Below are positions 10,061 to 21,965 of a stretch of DNA of 64,000 nucleotides, one piece after another. Location: contig CM053267.1 of assembly GCA_028583415.1 (NCBI GenBank), forward strand, positions 186,001 to 250,000, written 5' to 3'. The translations under genes were made by a program, and so were the position numbers. A model generated the notes under the pieces. It was not told the origin of the DNA. It saw only the letters and a program-made list of their open reading frames with translations, and ran no database searches. The number at the start of each line of letters is the position of its first letter. Position 1 is the first letter of the stretch. Origin of the DNA: Protea cynaroides. Taxonomy: Eukaryota; Streptophyta; Magnoliopsida; Proteales; Proteaceae.

Positions 10061-11095
10061 CTAGAATGAAGCTAAGTTTTGAAGCTAATAAAGTCATTGT
10101 ACTACAAGGGGATAAGTATGTGGGAAAGGGTTATGCAAGTAATGGTCTGTTTATAATGAGTATTGAAAATGTTATGAATGAAATTCCTATTGCTTCTAAC
10201 CTAGGATATATACAAGGACAACCTGAACCTTCGCCTCATAAATGCCCTTTATGCATAGAGGCTAAAATAACAAAAAAAAACCTCATAAGTCTGTAGAAAG
10301 ATAAACTAATCTTTTAAAATTAATACATAATGACTTAGTTGATTTTAAATCTCATGAATTAAGGGGAGATAATAACTATTATATAACATTTATTGATGAT
10401 TATTCTAGGTATACTAAAGTATATATTTTAAAATCTAAGGATGAAGCTAAGTATGCTTTTAAATCATATAAGCTAGAAGTTGAAAAATCAACTAAATAAG
10501 AAAATTAAAAGGTTGAGAACCAACAGATGGACTAAATATGACACTCATAGCCTATCTCAGTTTTGTAAAGAAAATGAAATAATTCATGAAACTACTACAC
10601 CATATCAACATGAGTCTAATGGTGTAGCAGAAAGAAAAAATAGAACTTTGAAAAAAAAATGATAAATTGTTTTCGTATTAGTTCTGAATTACCTTATAAC
10701 ATGTGGGGGGGAAGCGGTTTTATCTACATGTTATATCCTAAATGGAATACTTCCTAAGAGATCAGACCTAGTTCCTTTTGAGCTTTGGCATGGAAGGAAA
10801 CTTTCTTTTCACCATTTAAGGGAATAGGAGTGTTTGGCCAAAATTTGGATACCTAAACCTAAGAAAATAAAATTTGGACCTAAGACATGTGACTGTGTAT
10901 TTATAGGATATGCACAATATAGTGTTGTATATAGGTTCTTAGTATTAAAATCTAGTGAAAATGTGTTTGATGCTAACACTATAATTGAATCTCGTGATAC
11001 TGAATTTTTTGAACATGTGTTTTCAAAATTAAATAATGTTATTCATCATAAGAATTCTATTATGAATAATGATAGTAATAAAGAACAATAATCTA
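10061..11095 (+). pseudogene. Integrase of Cop1
   Basis: Copia integrase. The GAG-pre-integrase zinc-binding region shows HKCPLCIEAK at about 10230-10259. The catalytic core follows: NDLVDFKS, then FIDDYSRYTKVYILKSKDEA, then FCKENEIIHETTTPYQHESNGVAERKNRTL with the end of the DDE triad near 10625. Frames shift near 10300, 10500, 10660 and 10830. The last part (ending 11090) is the usual C-terminal spacer before RT. Confidence 0.8.
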
Positions 11096-11184
11096 ATGAA
11101 ATGGATACTGAATTACTAAGGAGAAGTAAAAGACAGAAGAAACATACTAACCTAGGTGATGACTTGTTAATATATCATGTGGAT

Positions 11185-12090
11185 AGAGATCCCTTTACTT
11201 ATCAAGAGGCTGTAATATCTCCAGATTTGGTGTTCTGAAAATAAGCTATTAAAAGCGAGCTGGATTCTATAATCCAGAATCACACTTGGGAATTGGTAGA
11301 CCTTCCACCAGGGACAAAGCTTCTTGACACTAAATAGATATTTTAAAAAAAAATTAAAGCCTAATGGATCTCTTGATAAGTTTAAGACTAGGTTGATAGT
11401 AAAAGGGTTTAGATAAAAGAAGAACATAGATTATTTTGATACATTTGCTCTTGAAGCTCGTATTGTAATTATAAGAACTTTATTTGCTATTGTCTCAATC
11501 TATAACTTAATTATTCATCAAATGGATTATAAAACTACTTTTTTAAATGGAGATTTAGAAGAAAAAATTTATATTAAATATCCTAAAGGATGTATAGTAT
11601 CTGGACAAGAATTTAAAATCTATAAATTAATTAAATCTCTATATGGATTTAAACAAGCACCTAAACAATGGCATGAAAAGTTTGATCATGTATTATTAAA
11701 TAATGAATTTATTATTAATAATTCTAAAATGTGTATATATAGTAGGTTTAATAATGGTAAGGGTGTAATTATTGTTCTCTATGTTGATGATATGCTTATT
11801 ATGGAAACCAATTTAAATGCTGTGAATTTAACAAAGAAAATTCTTATGTCTAAGTTTGATACAAAAGACATGGAAGAAGTTGATGTCATTTTAGGTATTA
11901 AAATTATAAGAAAAGCTAATGAGATAATAAAAATCTCAAGTACATTATGTGGAAAGCCTACTAAAGAAGTATGGGAATTATGAGTGCTTTCCAATAAAAA
12001 TACCCTTAGAGGAAGGAAGTCATCTCATAAAACACCAAGGTGAACTAGTCTCCCAAAAGGAATATTCCTAGATTATTGGTTCAGTGTCAC
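11185..12090 (+). pseudogene. Reverse transcriptase of Cop1
   Basis: Copia RT. It begins around TYQEAVISPDLV and NHTWELVDLPPG with several stops. The best-kept segment is 11522-11983: MDYKTTFLNGDLEEKIY, LIKSLYGFKQAPKQWHEKF, and the catalytic YVDDML at about 11779-11796, ending in SKFDTKDMEEVDVILGIK. It continues in other frames to about 12090. Inactive because of stops upstream and frameshifts downstream. Confidence 0.85.
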
Positions 12091-12728
12091 ACTTGATGAA
12101 CTCTACAAAACCAGACATAGCCTTGGCAGTAGGGAAATTGAGTCAATATATTCATAACCCAGGAAAGGAGCACTAGGAAGCTCTAACAAAGTTATTAAGG
12201 TACTTAAAGGGAACTATGAACTATGGCTTACACTATAGTGGGAATCCTTCAGTTCTAGAAGGATATTGTGTTGCTAATTAGATATCTGATACAAAGGAAT
12301 CCTTAGCTATAAGTGGTTACGTATTTACTCTTGGTGGAGGAGCGATTTCATGAAAATCCGTTAAGTAAACCTGTGGAACATGTTCCACCATGGAGGCAAA
12401 ATTTATAGCCTTAGAGAAGGCTGGCAAAAGTTGAGTGGCTTAAAATTTTGGTAGTGGAAATTTCGTTATAGCCTAAACTTATGCTCCCAATATCACTATA
12501 TTGTGATAGTCAGGTAGCCATTGCTAAAGCAAAAAGCAAGATATATAATGAAAAAAGAAAAGATATACGCCTGAGACACAACCTTGTGAGGCAGTATGTA
12601 AGTGAAGGAACGATAGCTATCGATTTTGTAAAGTCAGAAAAGAATCTGGCAGATATATTTTCAAAGCCACAAACCACCATGGTCATTATTGACACATCTA
12701 AAGGAATGAGCTTAAAGCCCATGTCATA
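12091..12728 (+). pseudogene. RNase H of Cop1
   Basis: Recognisable copia RNase H blocks: LMNSTKPDIALAVGKLSQY, LLRYLKGTMNYGLHYSG, and then SLYCDSQVAIAKAKS at about 12493-12537. It ends EKNLADIFSKPQTT before the stop near 12727. Several stops lie between 12160 and 12460. Confidence 0.8.
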
Positions 12729-13308
12729 AGTCATGTGATGGAAACCCAACCTATGTGATAGGAGATCCTTGGAATTAGGATCAATAAATAAGAACGAAGT
12801 CACGCAGATGACTTGTTCAGTACTATCAAAATTTGCTCATTCTGGTTAAATGGTAAGGTAATACTCACCACAATGAACAGAGGATGAATCTCAAGGATTC
12901 TTAGTTAAGCCAAGTTATCCCAGAAAAATGTGGGGGTGTGTTAATTGTAGTGCACACCATAGGCTGACCTTACTGAATGTAGGAAGTGGGGCATCTTCCA
13001 ATGAGAGTTTTAAGGGCAAACTCTCATAAACATTCATAAACCAGGATAGGGACAAGAATGGTTTAAAAATATGTCCACCATTAAGGGATTTTCGAATGTC
13101 GAATTATAAGAGGTGGCTAGTAGGTCAGTCGACTACTCTAATGAGGAAAGGTTCAAGAAGCATTGCTTCACCCATACCCTATAGCGTGGCCTATCAGACC
13201 TAGTGTAGATTCAAGTAAAAAGACATCTGCGATGACGTCACTTATAGTTCTCATGAGAGCAACTACCTGATTCCGTTTTACTCTATCTTTTGAAACTTAT
13301 GGGGGAAT
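12729..13308 (+). other. 3' untranslated region and polypurine tract of Cop1
   Basis: No coding signal. It ends in ATGGGGGAAT at 13299-13308, a likely polypurine tract directly before the 3' LTR. An earlier G-rich stretch (ATGTGGGGGTG, about 12928) looks similar but is not followed by LTR sequence. Confidence 0.6.
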
Positions 13309-14399
13309 TATTGGAAAAAGTCATAGTCAAAGTCAAAATTACTTTTTCAAATAGAAGTTTCAAAAGAGATTTTTCAAGACTCAACTCTCTCTTCTCTTTT
13401 TGGCTCTAAAATTTGTTTTTCGTTTTGAGCGGGAATTTCGTTTTTTGGTTTTGAGTTGGTCTATGCAATGTAGGACTTTTTAGTCCCACATTGCTTAGGG
13501 ATTGTGGAGGAAAGGTCTTTATTTGTAGGGAATGTCATCTACCTTTTGAGCCCCAAAACCAAGCTCGGTTGACACACACACATGCGTGGATACGTCGGAC
13601 CTAATCGGACAGCTATTGGCGACCTGTGACCATGATGCAGGCGTGGGCGTGGACGTGGGGGCTAGGCAACGGGCCGAGGGCTATGGCTGTGGGTTTAGGT
13701 TTGGGTTTTGTTGGATTCGGACACACCTCTACCCGAATACCCTTTTGGAAATGGCTTATGTGTAGAGGGTGCCTTCTGGACCGTTAATCTCAGGATCTGA
13801 GATCTGGTTCAATCTAGGCGGTCCCTTTGGAGGGTCACACCCCATCGAATGGCCACGACCAATGGGTGTCTGAGCCTTATAAATAGAGCCCGACCCCAAG
13901 CATCCAAATTACTCAAAACCTTCTCCTCTCTCTCTAACTCTCTTCCTCTACTCTGTTTGATTGAAGTTCATCGTGGTTGCTTTCAAAGGGTGGTTGATCT
14001 TAGCCATCGGGTCTGCATACACTTAACAGTGCGTGCACATTGGGTGTGTGTCCTTCAGAAGGGTTGTTTTATCTTGCAGGCTGGTTTGCGAGGACTTACT
14101 GTATCGAATAGAGGGCAAATACAGTCTTAAGGAGAGTGTACCAACACGACTCAACCCTACATCATTTTCGGATTCATCATATAACATATGTACTATTATA
14201 TTTCATTTATGTACATTCCAATTTTTAACATATGGTTAGGTTGACATATAACCTATTAAATGCATATAAGATTATTGCATGTTTGTCCTTTATTACTTGA
14301 TTATTAATTATTGAATAATAATTAATTGTTTGTTACATCATTATTTATTATTCTATACAATATATATTGTTGTACCTTGTTGTTTTTATTACACCAACA
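13309..14399 (+). repeat. 3' LTR of Cop1
   Basis: Starts TATTGG (TGTTGG with one change) and ends CCAACA, about 1.09 kb. The last 360 bp match the 5' LTR remnant. It contains a TATA box and the common copia phrase GTCCCACATTGCTTAGG. The start is fixed by the polypurine tract and by the inverted TGTTGG/CCAACA ends. Confidence 0.8.
13878..13885 (+). promoter_or_regulatory. TATA box of Cop1 3' LTR
   Basis: TATAAATA in CCTTATAAATAGAGCCC, about 570 bp into the LTR. Confidence 0.6.
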
Positions 14400-15228
14400 A
14401 AATAGAAAGAAAGCAACATGGAAAACCAACTTATCTGAACTAAAATTTGAGTTACATTTATCTTCACAATGAAAAAATATGTATATATATTTTTAAATGC
14501 TAATATGCTATACCAGAAACTAAAATCCAACTGATCTTCCTAACCAAATGTCACTATGATAAAGAGAAGAAAAGAGCTACAAATTTCAGAATATAATTTT
14601 CAGCAAAAATTTATCCTAACTCTAAACCCAAGGCAAGATCGAAAGGGAGGGGAATAAAAATTAGAACCATTCGTTGAAAATGAATTGAAACAAACTCTGT
14701 CCAAACTTGGTTCACTATAGCCGAGTCTACTCTCAATAAAAAAAAATGCAGAAAAAAGATAACATGTGGTAGCAGAAAAAAAAAATGAAAACAAAAAATA
14801 TATATAAAAAATGCCATAGAGAGGATAAACAATAAAATTAAAACACAAAGAATCAACTACCTCAGAAATTGGCAATCTATTGACTTAGTCCTAATTATGC
14901 ACAGAGATAAAAGAAAGACCAAGAAAGACATATAGAATATAAGAAAACCATAAACATCTCAGTGGCATTTTCTCAAACATCACATGTACGGAGAATAAAC
15001 CACAGTCTAGAATAGAAGTTGCAGGATTAGTAAACCAAAATAGAGATATGACACTAATGATAAAAATTATATTTAACAATTTACAATAGAACAAGAAATG
15101 ACAAGAAACAAGATCAAGAATGGGAGAGTGAAGAAAGACCGTAGATCACCAGAATCGATGGAGACGTAGCTAACATCACAAATCTCACCGCTGGTCACCG
15201 ATATCTTGAATTATAGAAAATGAATGTG

Positions 15229-15259
<31 letters not shown>

Positions 15260-16257
15260 CAATCGAAATCGAACCGAAGATCTAGAAACTTAGCTTTAGA
15301 CTTAAATTGGAGAATCAATCTTAACCTTGAACTTTTGAACTTGAACCAGATAATTTCTCAAAAATGGAATTAGAAACACAAAAGAATACCACCAGAATTC
15401 CAGAAATCAAACCACCATGGTTATTGCCAGACTTCACAGGAATGAACCGCCATATCTTGTCGAAGAAGATTGTCCTCTGCTAGAATCACGAACAGAGATA
15501 TCAAACCCTAAGCCATTCTCTTCTTCCTGATCTCTCTAGAAACACAGAATCTTTTCTCACTGGAATCCATCTCTTGATCTCCATCTTCTCTAGATTTATC
15601 ATATTCAACCTTCTGTAGATCCGATTATTCCGTCTGGTACCAAAGGTTAGAGATGAAGAACCAAAAATCGAAACCCTCTTCTCCATTCCCATCTCTCGAT
15701 TTCTTTCCCTCCTTAAAACGTCTCCCATAGTTTTTCTCTTTAAAAACAAAAATGAAGTCTCTTGTCGGTTGCCTCCTGATTTAGAAAAATCAAACCCCTT
15801 TCTTTGAAATTCTTCCTTAAATACCCTTTTATAACTGATCGAACTCTCCCTTTGATATCTAGAAGATTCCACATTTAAGCCCATTTAGAAAAAACTTCTA
15901 AAATCTCATTTTTAAAACTACCATAAACCTTCTCTCATTTTCACGAAAAATCCAATTTTATGCATAATAACACATTGCCACCTCTTGTTGTGTATAAAAC
16001 ACATAAAACCCTTTTTGACAAATATATTTTTTTTAGTTAAAATCTCTCATCTTAAAACCACTTTGTAAATCACTTTTAAAAAACATCATTTAAAACCACT
16101 TGGTAAACCATTTTTTTTAGCCATTTTATTTCCCTTTTCTTTACCTTAATGATTAAGGGTAAAATACACTTACATGGTCAAAAGTTATTGGATTAATACT
16201 TGGTCAATTGGAAAGATGTTAAAATTTAGTTAAACAAATTGACAGCAAAAATGCGAT
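14400..16257. other. Unassigned AT-rich stretch
   Basis: No gene is supported. A 29-base poly-A run lies at about 15229-15257. Purine/pyrimidine bias alternates, and a C+T-rich segment at 15500-15860 gives spurious minus-strand frames. The style resembles the LTR-like DNA to its right, but I found no matching second copy in the window. Confidence 0.4.
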
Positions 16258-18318
16258 GTTTACAGAAACTAAAATCCAGAATAGGAACCTAAACCACTTC
16301 CTCATTCTGACCGAACATTCAGCAAGGCCCATTCTTTCCAAAACCCTCCCCTTTGAGATGATTTCACCCCTCGATGAAGAAGGCACAGCAGGTTACAACC
16401 AAATATATTTACAAAAACAAATTACAGCAAAAAGAAATTGGATGCAACTAGGAATAAATGGGTGATCAGACATTTAGTACATATGTGAGAAACATAGGAG
16501 TCTATGAGAACGAACAGAAAGTCATCCAATCAGTGAAGCAAAGGAGAAACACAGGAAAGAACGAGGACGAACAGAGGATCAATAATCAATCCAAACAAAA
16601 ATTGACCATACGGAAATAAAGCCAGAACTATAATCAACCTAGATAGATAACAAAAATTGGTTACAAAAACAAAATCAGAAACATACTCTTAACTAATAGA
16701 ACTTGTAAATAAACAAAACAACTAGCAAATCTCGAGTACTCAGAGTAAAAATCAAGAAAATAAAATGAGAAGAATACCTGGAATGTCAAGAGACAGTGCC
16801 TCTTGTGATAGAGGAAGAGATTCTGAACTGCAGAAGAAAAAAAAAATTTGTTCCTCATCGCACCTACCCATTTAATAAGATGCACCACTTCGGTTTGATG
16901 GGTTCTGGTTTGCCATCGCGAGAGGGATTCCGACGATTTGCTTGCCAGAACTATTCCGGCAATTACCTAATAAACCTCTTTCACAATCCCCGCCATGATT
17001 CTCTCTTTCTTTTCCCTTTACAGCCGTCGCCATCCTCTTCTGCTGCCTCTGTGGGTCTTCTTCTTCCTCTACCTTACTCAATTTCTATCACTCTCGCCAC
17101 CCTCGGCTTCTTACCTGTGGCAGCCGCAACTTCACTCATCATCTGGCCGCCTCTCTTCTTCTTTTCTATGCATAGCCTACCCTCTCTCTCACTTCTCACT
17201 TTCTCCCTATTTTCCTCCCTTTCCGCCTTCTTCTTCTTCTTCTTCTTCTTCTCCGGATTGATCACCAAACAGATTATGCATCATCTAATGCCTCTTTTAC
17301 TCACCCATCTCTTTCCCTACGATGCTCTCTCACAGCTCCTTTCCCTATTTCCTCAATCAAATTTTCTCTCTGTGTCACTCATGGCTTTCTCAGTTCTCTC
17401 CCTTTTTCTCAAACCCCCTGGCTGAAAATCCCTCTTGCCGAATGACTCGCCTCTGGCCGACCCTATTTTTCCGCGGCTCCCAATGTCGACTCACCCACCA
17501 TGCTTCTTCTGCTCATGGTCGTGAACCCTCTCACTCTGGTTCCCCTTAATCTCTCTCTCACACTTTATTTTTCCCCTACTTTTCTGTTCTTCTTCATCCT
17601 TTAGCAGCTACAACAGCCCTCTGCTCTCTCATGCAAAAGGCCTCTACTTCTCATTCTTCTTCATTGATTTTCTCTCACCCTCCTTACGAAAACCCCTCTC
17701 TTCTCTCCTTCTCTCCTTCTCTCCTTCTCTCCTTTCTCTCAACTAGCTCCCAGCCGAACCCATAGCGGCAGCCACACTTCTTCTCTCACTCTTGCTCTCA
17801 CTGTCGATCTCTCTTCTCCCAGCTACCCCAGCCAACAAAACCCCTCCTATTCTCCTCTCAGCCATCTCTTTCTCAAGCCCCCTTATCCAAAATCCCGAAT
17901 TCCTTTCTTTCTAGGATTCTAGTCTTTTAGATTAGTTCATAGAATTCCAACCTATTTTACTTAAATACCCCATCCAATGACCCTAAATGACCTAAATGAC
18001 TCCCTATATTTTCCTAATAGACTAACTCCTAATTGGACCATCCTAAATCCACTAACTTAAAAACCCAACGAAAACAAACCCAAGCCCAAAAAAATAAAAA
18101 AATAAAAAATAAAATAAAAAAAAAACAAACCTATTTAAAAGACAAAGATCAAACCCACTAACATACTCCTAAACCCACTCGGGAAACAATTTCTTTTCTT
18201 TTTGTATTTTCATATTTTTTTTATTTTAACGTTTTTTTCTTTTTTTTAATATTTTCATAAGACAAATAAAATGATCAAAATATCCTCGATGAAATAGAGG
18301 CCAAAATGGGGGTCTTAC
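16258..18318 (-). repeat. Tat/Ogre-like LTR copy 1
   Basis: Its right end reads GGGGTCTTACA, which on the minus strand is an LTR start TGTAAGACCCC. 16258-16710 and 17497-17610 match 28385-28856 and 28857-28969 closely, so this is a second copy of that LTR family. A strongly C+T-rich segment (16985-17900) is the reverse of a GA-rich transcribed leader. I could not place the left end: homology to copy 2 simply stops near 16258. Confidence 0.55.
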
Positions 18319-20286
18319 AGATTACCACATGTGCATCAAGGATTAAATGTCATAAAAGAAATCATATTGAAAATCAACTTTCAACATAAGACCAAATCCA
18401 ATTCTAGCATAAACTGAGAATCCATGGAGGCATAAACAGGGTTAAACATCACTACCAATAAAAGACTAAATTGAGAAGCAGGAGAGATGAATAAAATTTC
18501 AGATATAAAGGATGATGTTCAACAATCAAGCATTAAGAACAAACCCATCTCCAATTTAACATCAATTCAAGCATAAACATCCAAGAATGAAAGGTGAAAT
18601 TAAGATCCCTCAGTGGAATTCATATACAACACCACTACTCAAATCTAATATAAATGGAGTACAATAGATATATACCATACAAACATACTCAATTAAGATC
18701 AAATTCACCACCTGTGATAGATCACTGCTACCATAAAATTGGAGAAGCAAGACACTAAAAGGAAAGACAAGCAAAAGAGAGTGAAGTAAAAATATTCTAA
18801 TCTTAACCGAAACCAGAAGATTAAGTTTTCAAGCATGTGGTTTGTAGAAAAATCTAGAATCGAACTATTAACTAATTGTGCAAAAAATGGGAAAAAATCA
18901 TGGATAAGGGAGAGGAATTTTTGTTTGCCTAAAATTTTTATATATAAAACTATATTACTATTTCATTGTGTTGGATATTAAAATCAGTACATGATTTAAT
19001 GGTTCTAAACCTAGTACTTTTCCTACCTCTTTTGGATGTCTATTATGTTTTTTTTGTTTTAGTTTTATGGTTTAAGCCTATGTTTTTTTGTTTTGGTTTT
19101 ATGGTTTAAGCCTTTGCGAATTAGGGTCCGGGTTTTTGAGAAATAATAAATTAATTGGGGTTAGGCGTTGGGAACTTGGGGTATTGAGGTATTGGGGAAA
19201 TAATATATTAATTGGGGTTCGGGTTGGAGTTGGGGTCTTAGAAAAATAATATATTAAATTATTGAGATTAGGGTTTAGCTTTTAGGGAATTAAACGGTTC
19301 ATTATATTCGATTTTAATCGATGTCTAACTGGTATAAACCTACAGTTTAAATGGTTTAATCGGTTTCAAACCAATTAAGTAAACGGTGTCATATTTCAAT
19401 CCAGAACCAAACCAATTACTAAACGGTGTCTTGCTTCTGGTGTAAACGGTTCGGCTCGATTTCGATAAACAGTTTTGGGGGCAAATGTTGTACACTTACT
19501 TACAGCTTACCATCAAGGAAGAAATCAACTATTGTTTTTTCTCATTTCTTCTACATTTTCTTCAACTTCTTGAACCATTCTTCTTCTCAGCCATTGTCCT
19601 ATTTCTGCCCTCTTCCTCTCTACTCTCACTATTCTCTTGTAACAGCTCTCTTAGGCTCCCTTTTCTTTTCTTCTTTTGTTTACAGCAGCCGCCTCTCTCT
19701 TTATTTTCTTCTTCTATTGCTTTTCCTTCGGCCATAGCTCTCTCTCACTTCTTCCATTTCACTCGGTTCTCACTCCATGTTCTTCCTTCTGGTTTCCCCT
19801 CCAACTGCCTCTCTTAATCCCCTTTTAATCACATGACTGTCGTGGCTTTTCTTCCTCTGCTACCTTAATCTATCTGCAATTATTTCTCTCCCAGCTGAAC
19901 TCCTTTTCCTCCTCTTTCTTCTTCTCCCTCGTTCTCAGCCAAAAACCCTTGGTCCTCACTCCCTTCTTTTCTCATTTCAGTAGTTGTCTTCTTTCCTCTG
20001 ATTCTCTGCCGCCCCTCCCCCTTTCTCAAAATGAAGTCCCAACTATAACCTAGCCATTAAACTAAAACCTATTGACACTTAATATAAAACCAGCCCAAAC
20101 CCATTGTTTATATCCTAAACACAAGCATAACCTAAGCCCAAACTAAATCAACATCTTTTTTCCTTTTTACATTTTTAGATTTTTTTTTAATGATTTTTCC
20201 AATTATTTTTATATTTTGGTTTATAAAGAAGCCTAAAAATGACTAACAATTCCCTACACTAGGCCGCCCAAAAATGGGGTATTACA
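18319..20286 (-). repeat. Second LTR-like segment ending GGGGTATTACA
   Basis: The right end, on the minus strand, reads TGTAATACCCC and is followed by a polypurine tract, so it looks like the start of a 3' LTR. It has the same layout as copy 1: a C+T-rich block (19490-20040), then Asn/Pro-poor filler, then the terminus. The left part (18320-19480) holds short tandem repeats around 19047-19115 and 19139-19270. No coding sequence is supported. Confidence 0.45.
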
Positions 20287-20301
20287 GATTGCCCTCTTCG
20301 G
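20287..20301 (-). other. Polypurine-tract-like site next to the LTR end
   Basis: On the minus strand GAAGAGGGCAATC directly precedes TGTAATACCCC. This is the expected place and composition for a plus-strand priming site of a minus-oriented LTR element. Confidence 0.45.
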
Positions 20302-20390
20302 CTGAAATTAGAAGTGAATGAGGACGAAGAAAAGAAAGACCGCATTTTGGTCCATGGGCTATGCCAAAAAAATGAAAAAAAAGGGAGAAA

Positions 20391-21965
20391 CAGAACATTC
20401 TGATTAGATGTTCCATCAGAGGAATCAATATACTTGACTAGGCACTGACGAGAAAAAATGAATCTAATCAGAGCACTTAGTCAAGTGCTTCGACAAAAAA
20501 ATAAAACAAATTGGAGCTCTTGACTAAGCATTCCGAATAGAAACAGAACATTCTGATTAGATGTTCCGTCAGAGGAATCAGTGTACCTGACTAGGCGCTG
20601 ACGAGGAAAAATGAATCTAATCAGAGCACTTGACTAAGTGTCTAACGAAAGAAAGAAACAAATCGGAGCGCTTAACTAAGCATTCCGACAAAAAACAGAA
20701 CATTCTGACTAGATGTTTCGTCAGAGGAATCAGTGTACCTGACTAGGCACTGACAAGGAAAAATGAATCTAACCGGAGCACTTGACTAAGTGTCCGATGA
20801 AAAAAAAAAACAAATCAGAGTGCTTGACTAAGCATTCCAATAAGAAATAGAACATTCTGACTAGATGTTCCATTGGAGAAATTAGCACACCTGACTAGGC
20901 GCTGATGAGGAAAATGAATCTAATCAGAGCACTTGACTAAGTGTTCCGACGAAAAAAAAAAGAAACAAATAGAGCACTTAACTAAGCATTCCGACAAGAA
21001 ACAAAACATTCTAACTAGATGTTCCATCAGAGAAATCAGCATACTTGATTAGGCACTGAGGAGTTAAAATGAATCTAATCGGACCACTTGACTAAGTGTT
21101 CCGACAAAAAAAATAAGAAACAAACTGAAGTGCTTGACTAAGCATTCCGACGAGAAACAAAACATTCTGATAGATGTTTCGTAAGAGGAATCAGCATACC
21201 TGACTAGGCACTGACGAGGAAAATGAATTTAATCGGAGCACTTCACTAAGTGTTCCGATGAAAAAAAGAAACAAACTGGAGTGCTTGACTAAGCATCCCG
21301 ACAAGAAACAGAACATTCTGACTAGATGTTCCGAAAAAGGAATCAGCATACCTGACTAGGTGTTGATGAGGAAAAATGAATCTAATCGAAAAACTTAACT
21401 AAGTGTCCCGATGAAAAAAATGAAACAAATCAGAATGCTTAATTAAGCATTCTGAGGAGAAACAAAACATTCTAACTAGATGTTACATCGAAGGAATCTG
21501 CATACCTGACTAGGCGCTGATGAGGGAAAGATCATATTAGAGCACTTGACTAAGCATCCTAACAATAATCAAAATATCTAATTAGACATTTTGACAAACT
21601 TGAATCACCTGCCAAGGTGTTCGATAAAATGACGAGATCACCAGCCAAGGTGTCTGATGAACACAATCGGAGCACTTCACTAAGTATTCTGACAATAAAC
21701 AGGAATCAGAATCACCCCTCAAGGTATCTAACAAACACAATCGAATCACTTGACTAAGAGTCCTGATGGCCGAATCACCGCTCAAGGTATCTGAAAAACA
21801 AAATGACAAACACAATCGGAACACTTGACTAAGTGTTCCAATGGTAAAAAAAAAATCGGAATCACCCCTCAAGATATCTGACAACACAATGACAAATACA
21901 TTTGGAACACTTGACTAAGTGTTCCAACGGTAGTAGAAATCAGAGTCACCCGCCAAGGTGTCTGA
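20391..21965. repeat. Tandem array, 151-156 bp units built of about 38-bp parts
   Basis: Unit starts (the CAGAACATTC word or variants) fall at about 20391, 20544, 20696, 20848, 21002, 21158, 21309 and 21463, then a degenerate one near 21570. Each unit holds four related parts with a core like TTGACTAAG(C/T), for example ATTCTGACTAGATGTTCC and CTTGACTAAGCATTCCGA. After 21590 the array breaks into diverged units with CACCCCTCAAGGTATCTGA. It sits beside the polypurine tract, as hypervariable 3' UTR arrays of Tat elements do. Confidence 0.85.

Larger units (their letters stand above)
6761..14399 (+). mobile_element. Cop1: decayed Ty1/copia element, Tork-like
   Basis: Order: truncated 5' LTR, gag, protease, integrase, RT, RNase H, 3' LTR. 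The integrase-before-RT order is diagnostic of copia. The RT block around YVDDML and the 3' LTR with TATTGG (from TGTTGG) and CCAACA ends fit the Tork group. Many stops and frameshifts make it inactive. Coding sequence is AT-richer than the Tekay elements. Its gag was split by a Tekay LTR (7535-9311). Confidence 0.85.

Noticed and set aside
12928..12960. TGTTAATTG after a G-rich tract as the start of the Cop1 3' LTR
   Set aside because: The start at 13309 follows a better polypurine tract and pairs TGTTGG (one base changed) with the CCAACA end.
16796..17425. A 209-codon open frame on the + strand
   Set aside because: It lies in the C+T-rich block, is almost only Leu/Ser/Phe/Pro, has no domain, and openness follows from pyrimidine-rich composition. 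A frame of similar make-up occurs in the other C+T-rich block (19426-19817).
19290..19460. CGGTTT/AAACCG-rich stretch as a MITE or hAT relic
   Set aside because: Short inverted words are present, but I found no terminal inverted repeats with flanking duplications.
20391..21965. CRISPR-like regularly spaced repeats
   Set aside because: The units are contiguous and related along their full length, with no unique spacers and no cas genes. This is plant tandem repeat DNA.
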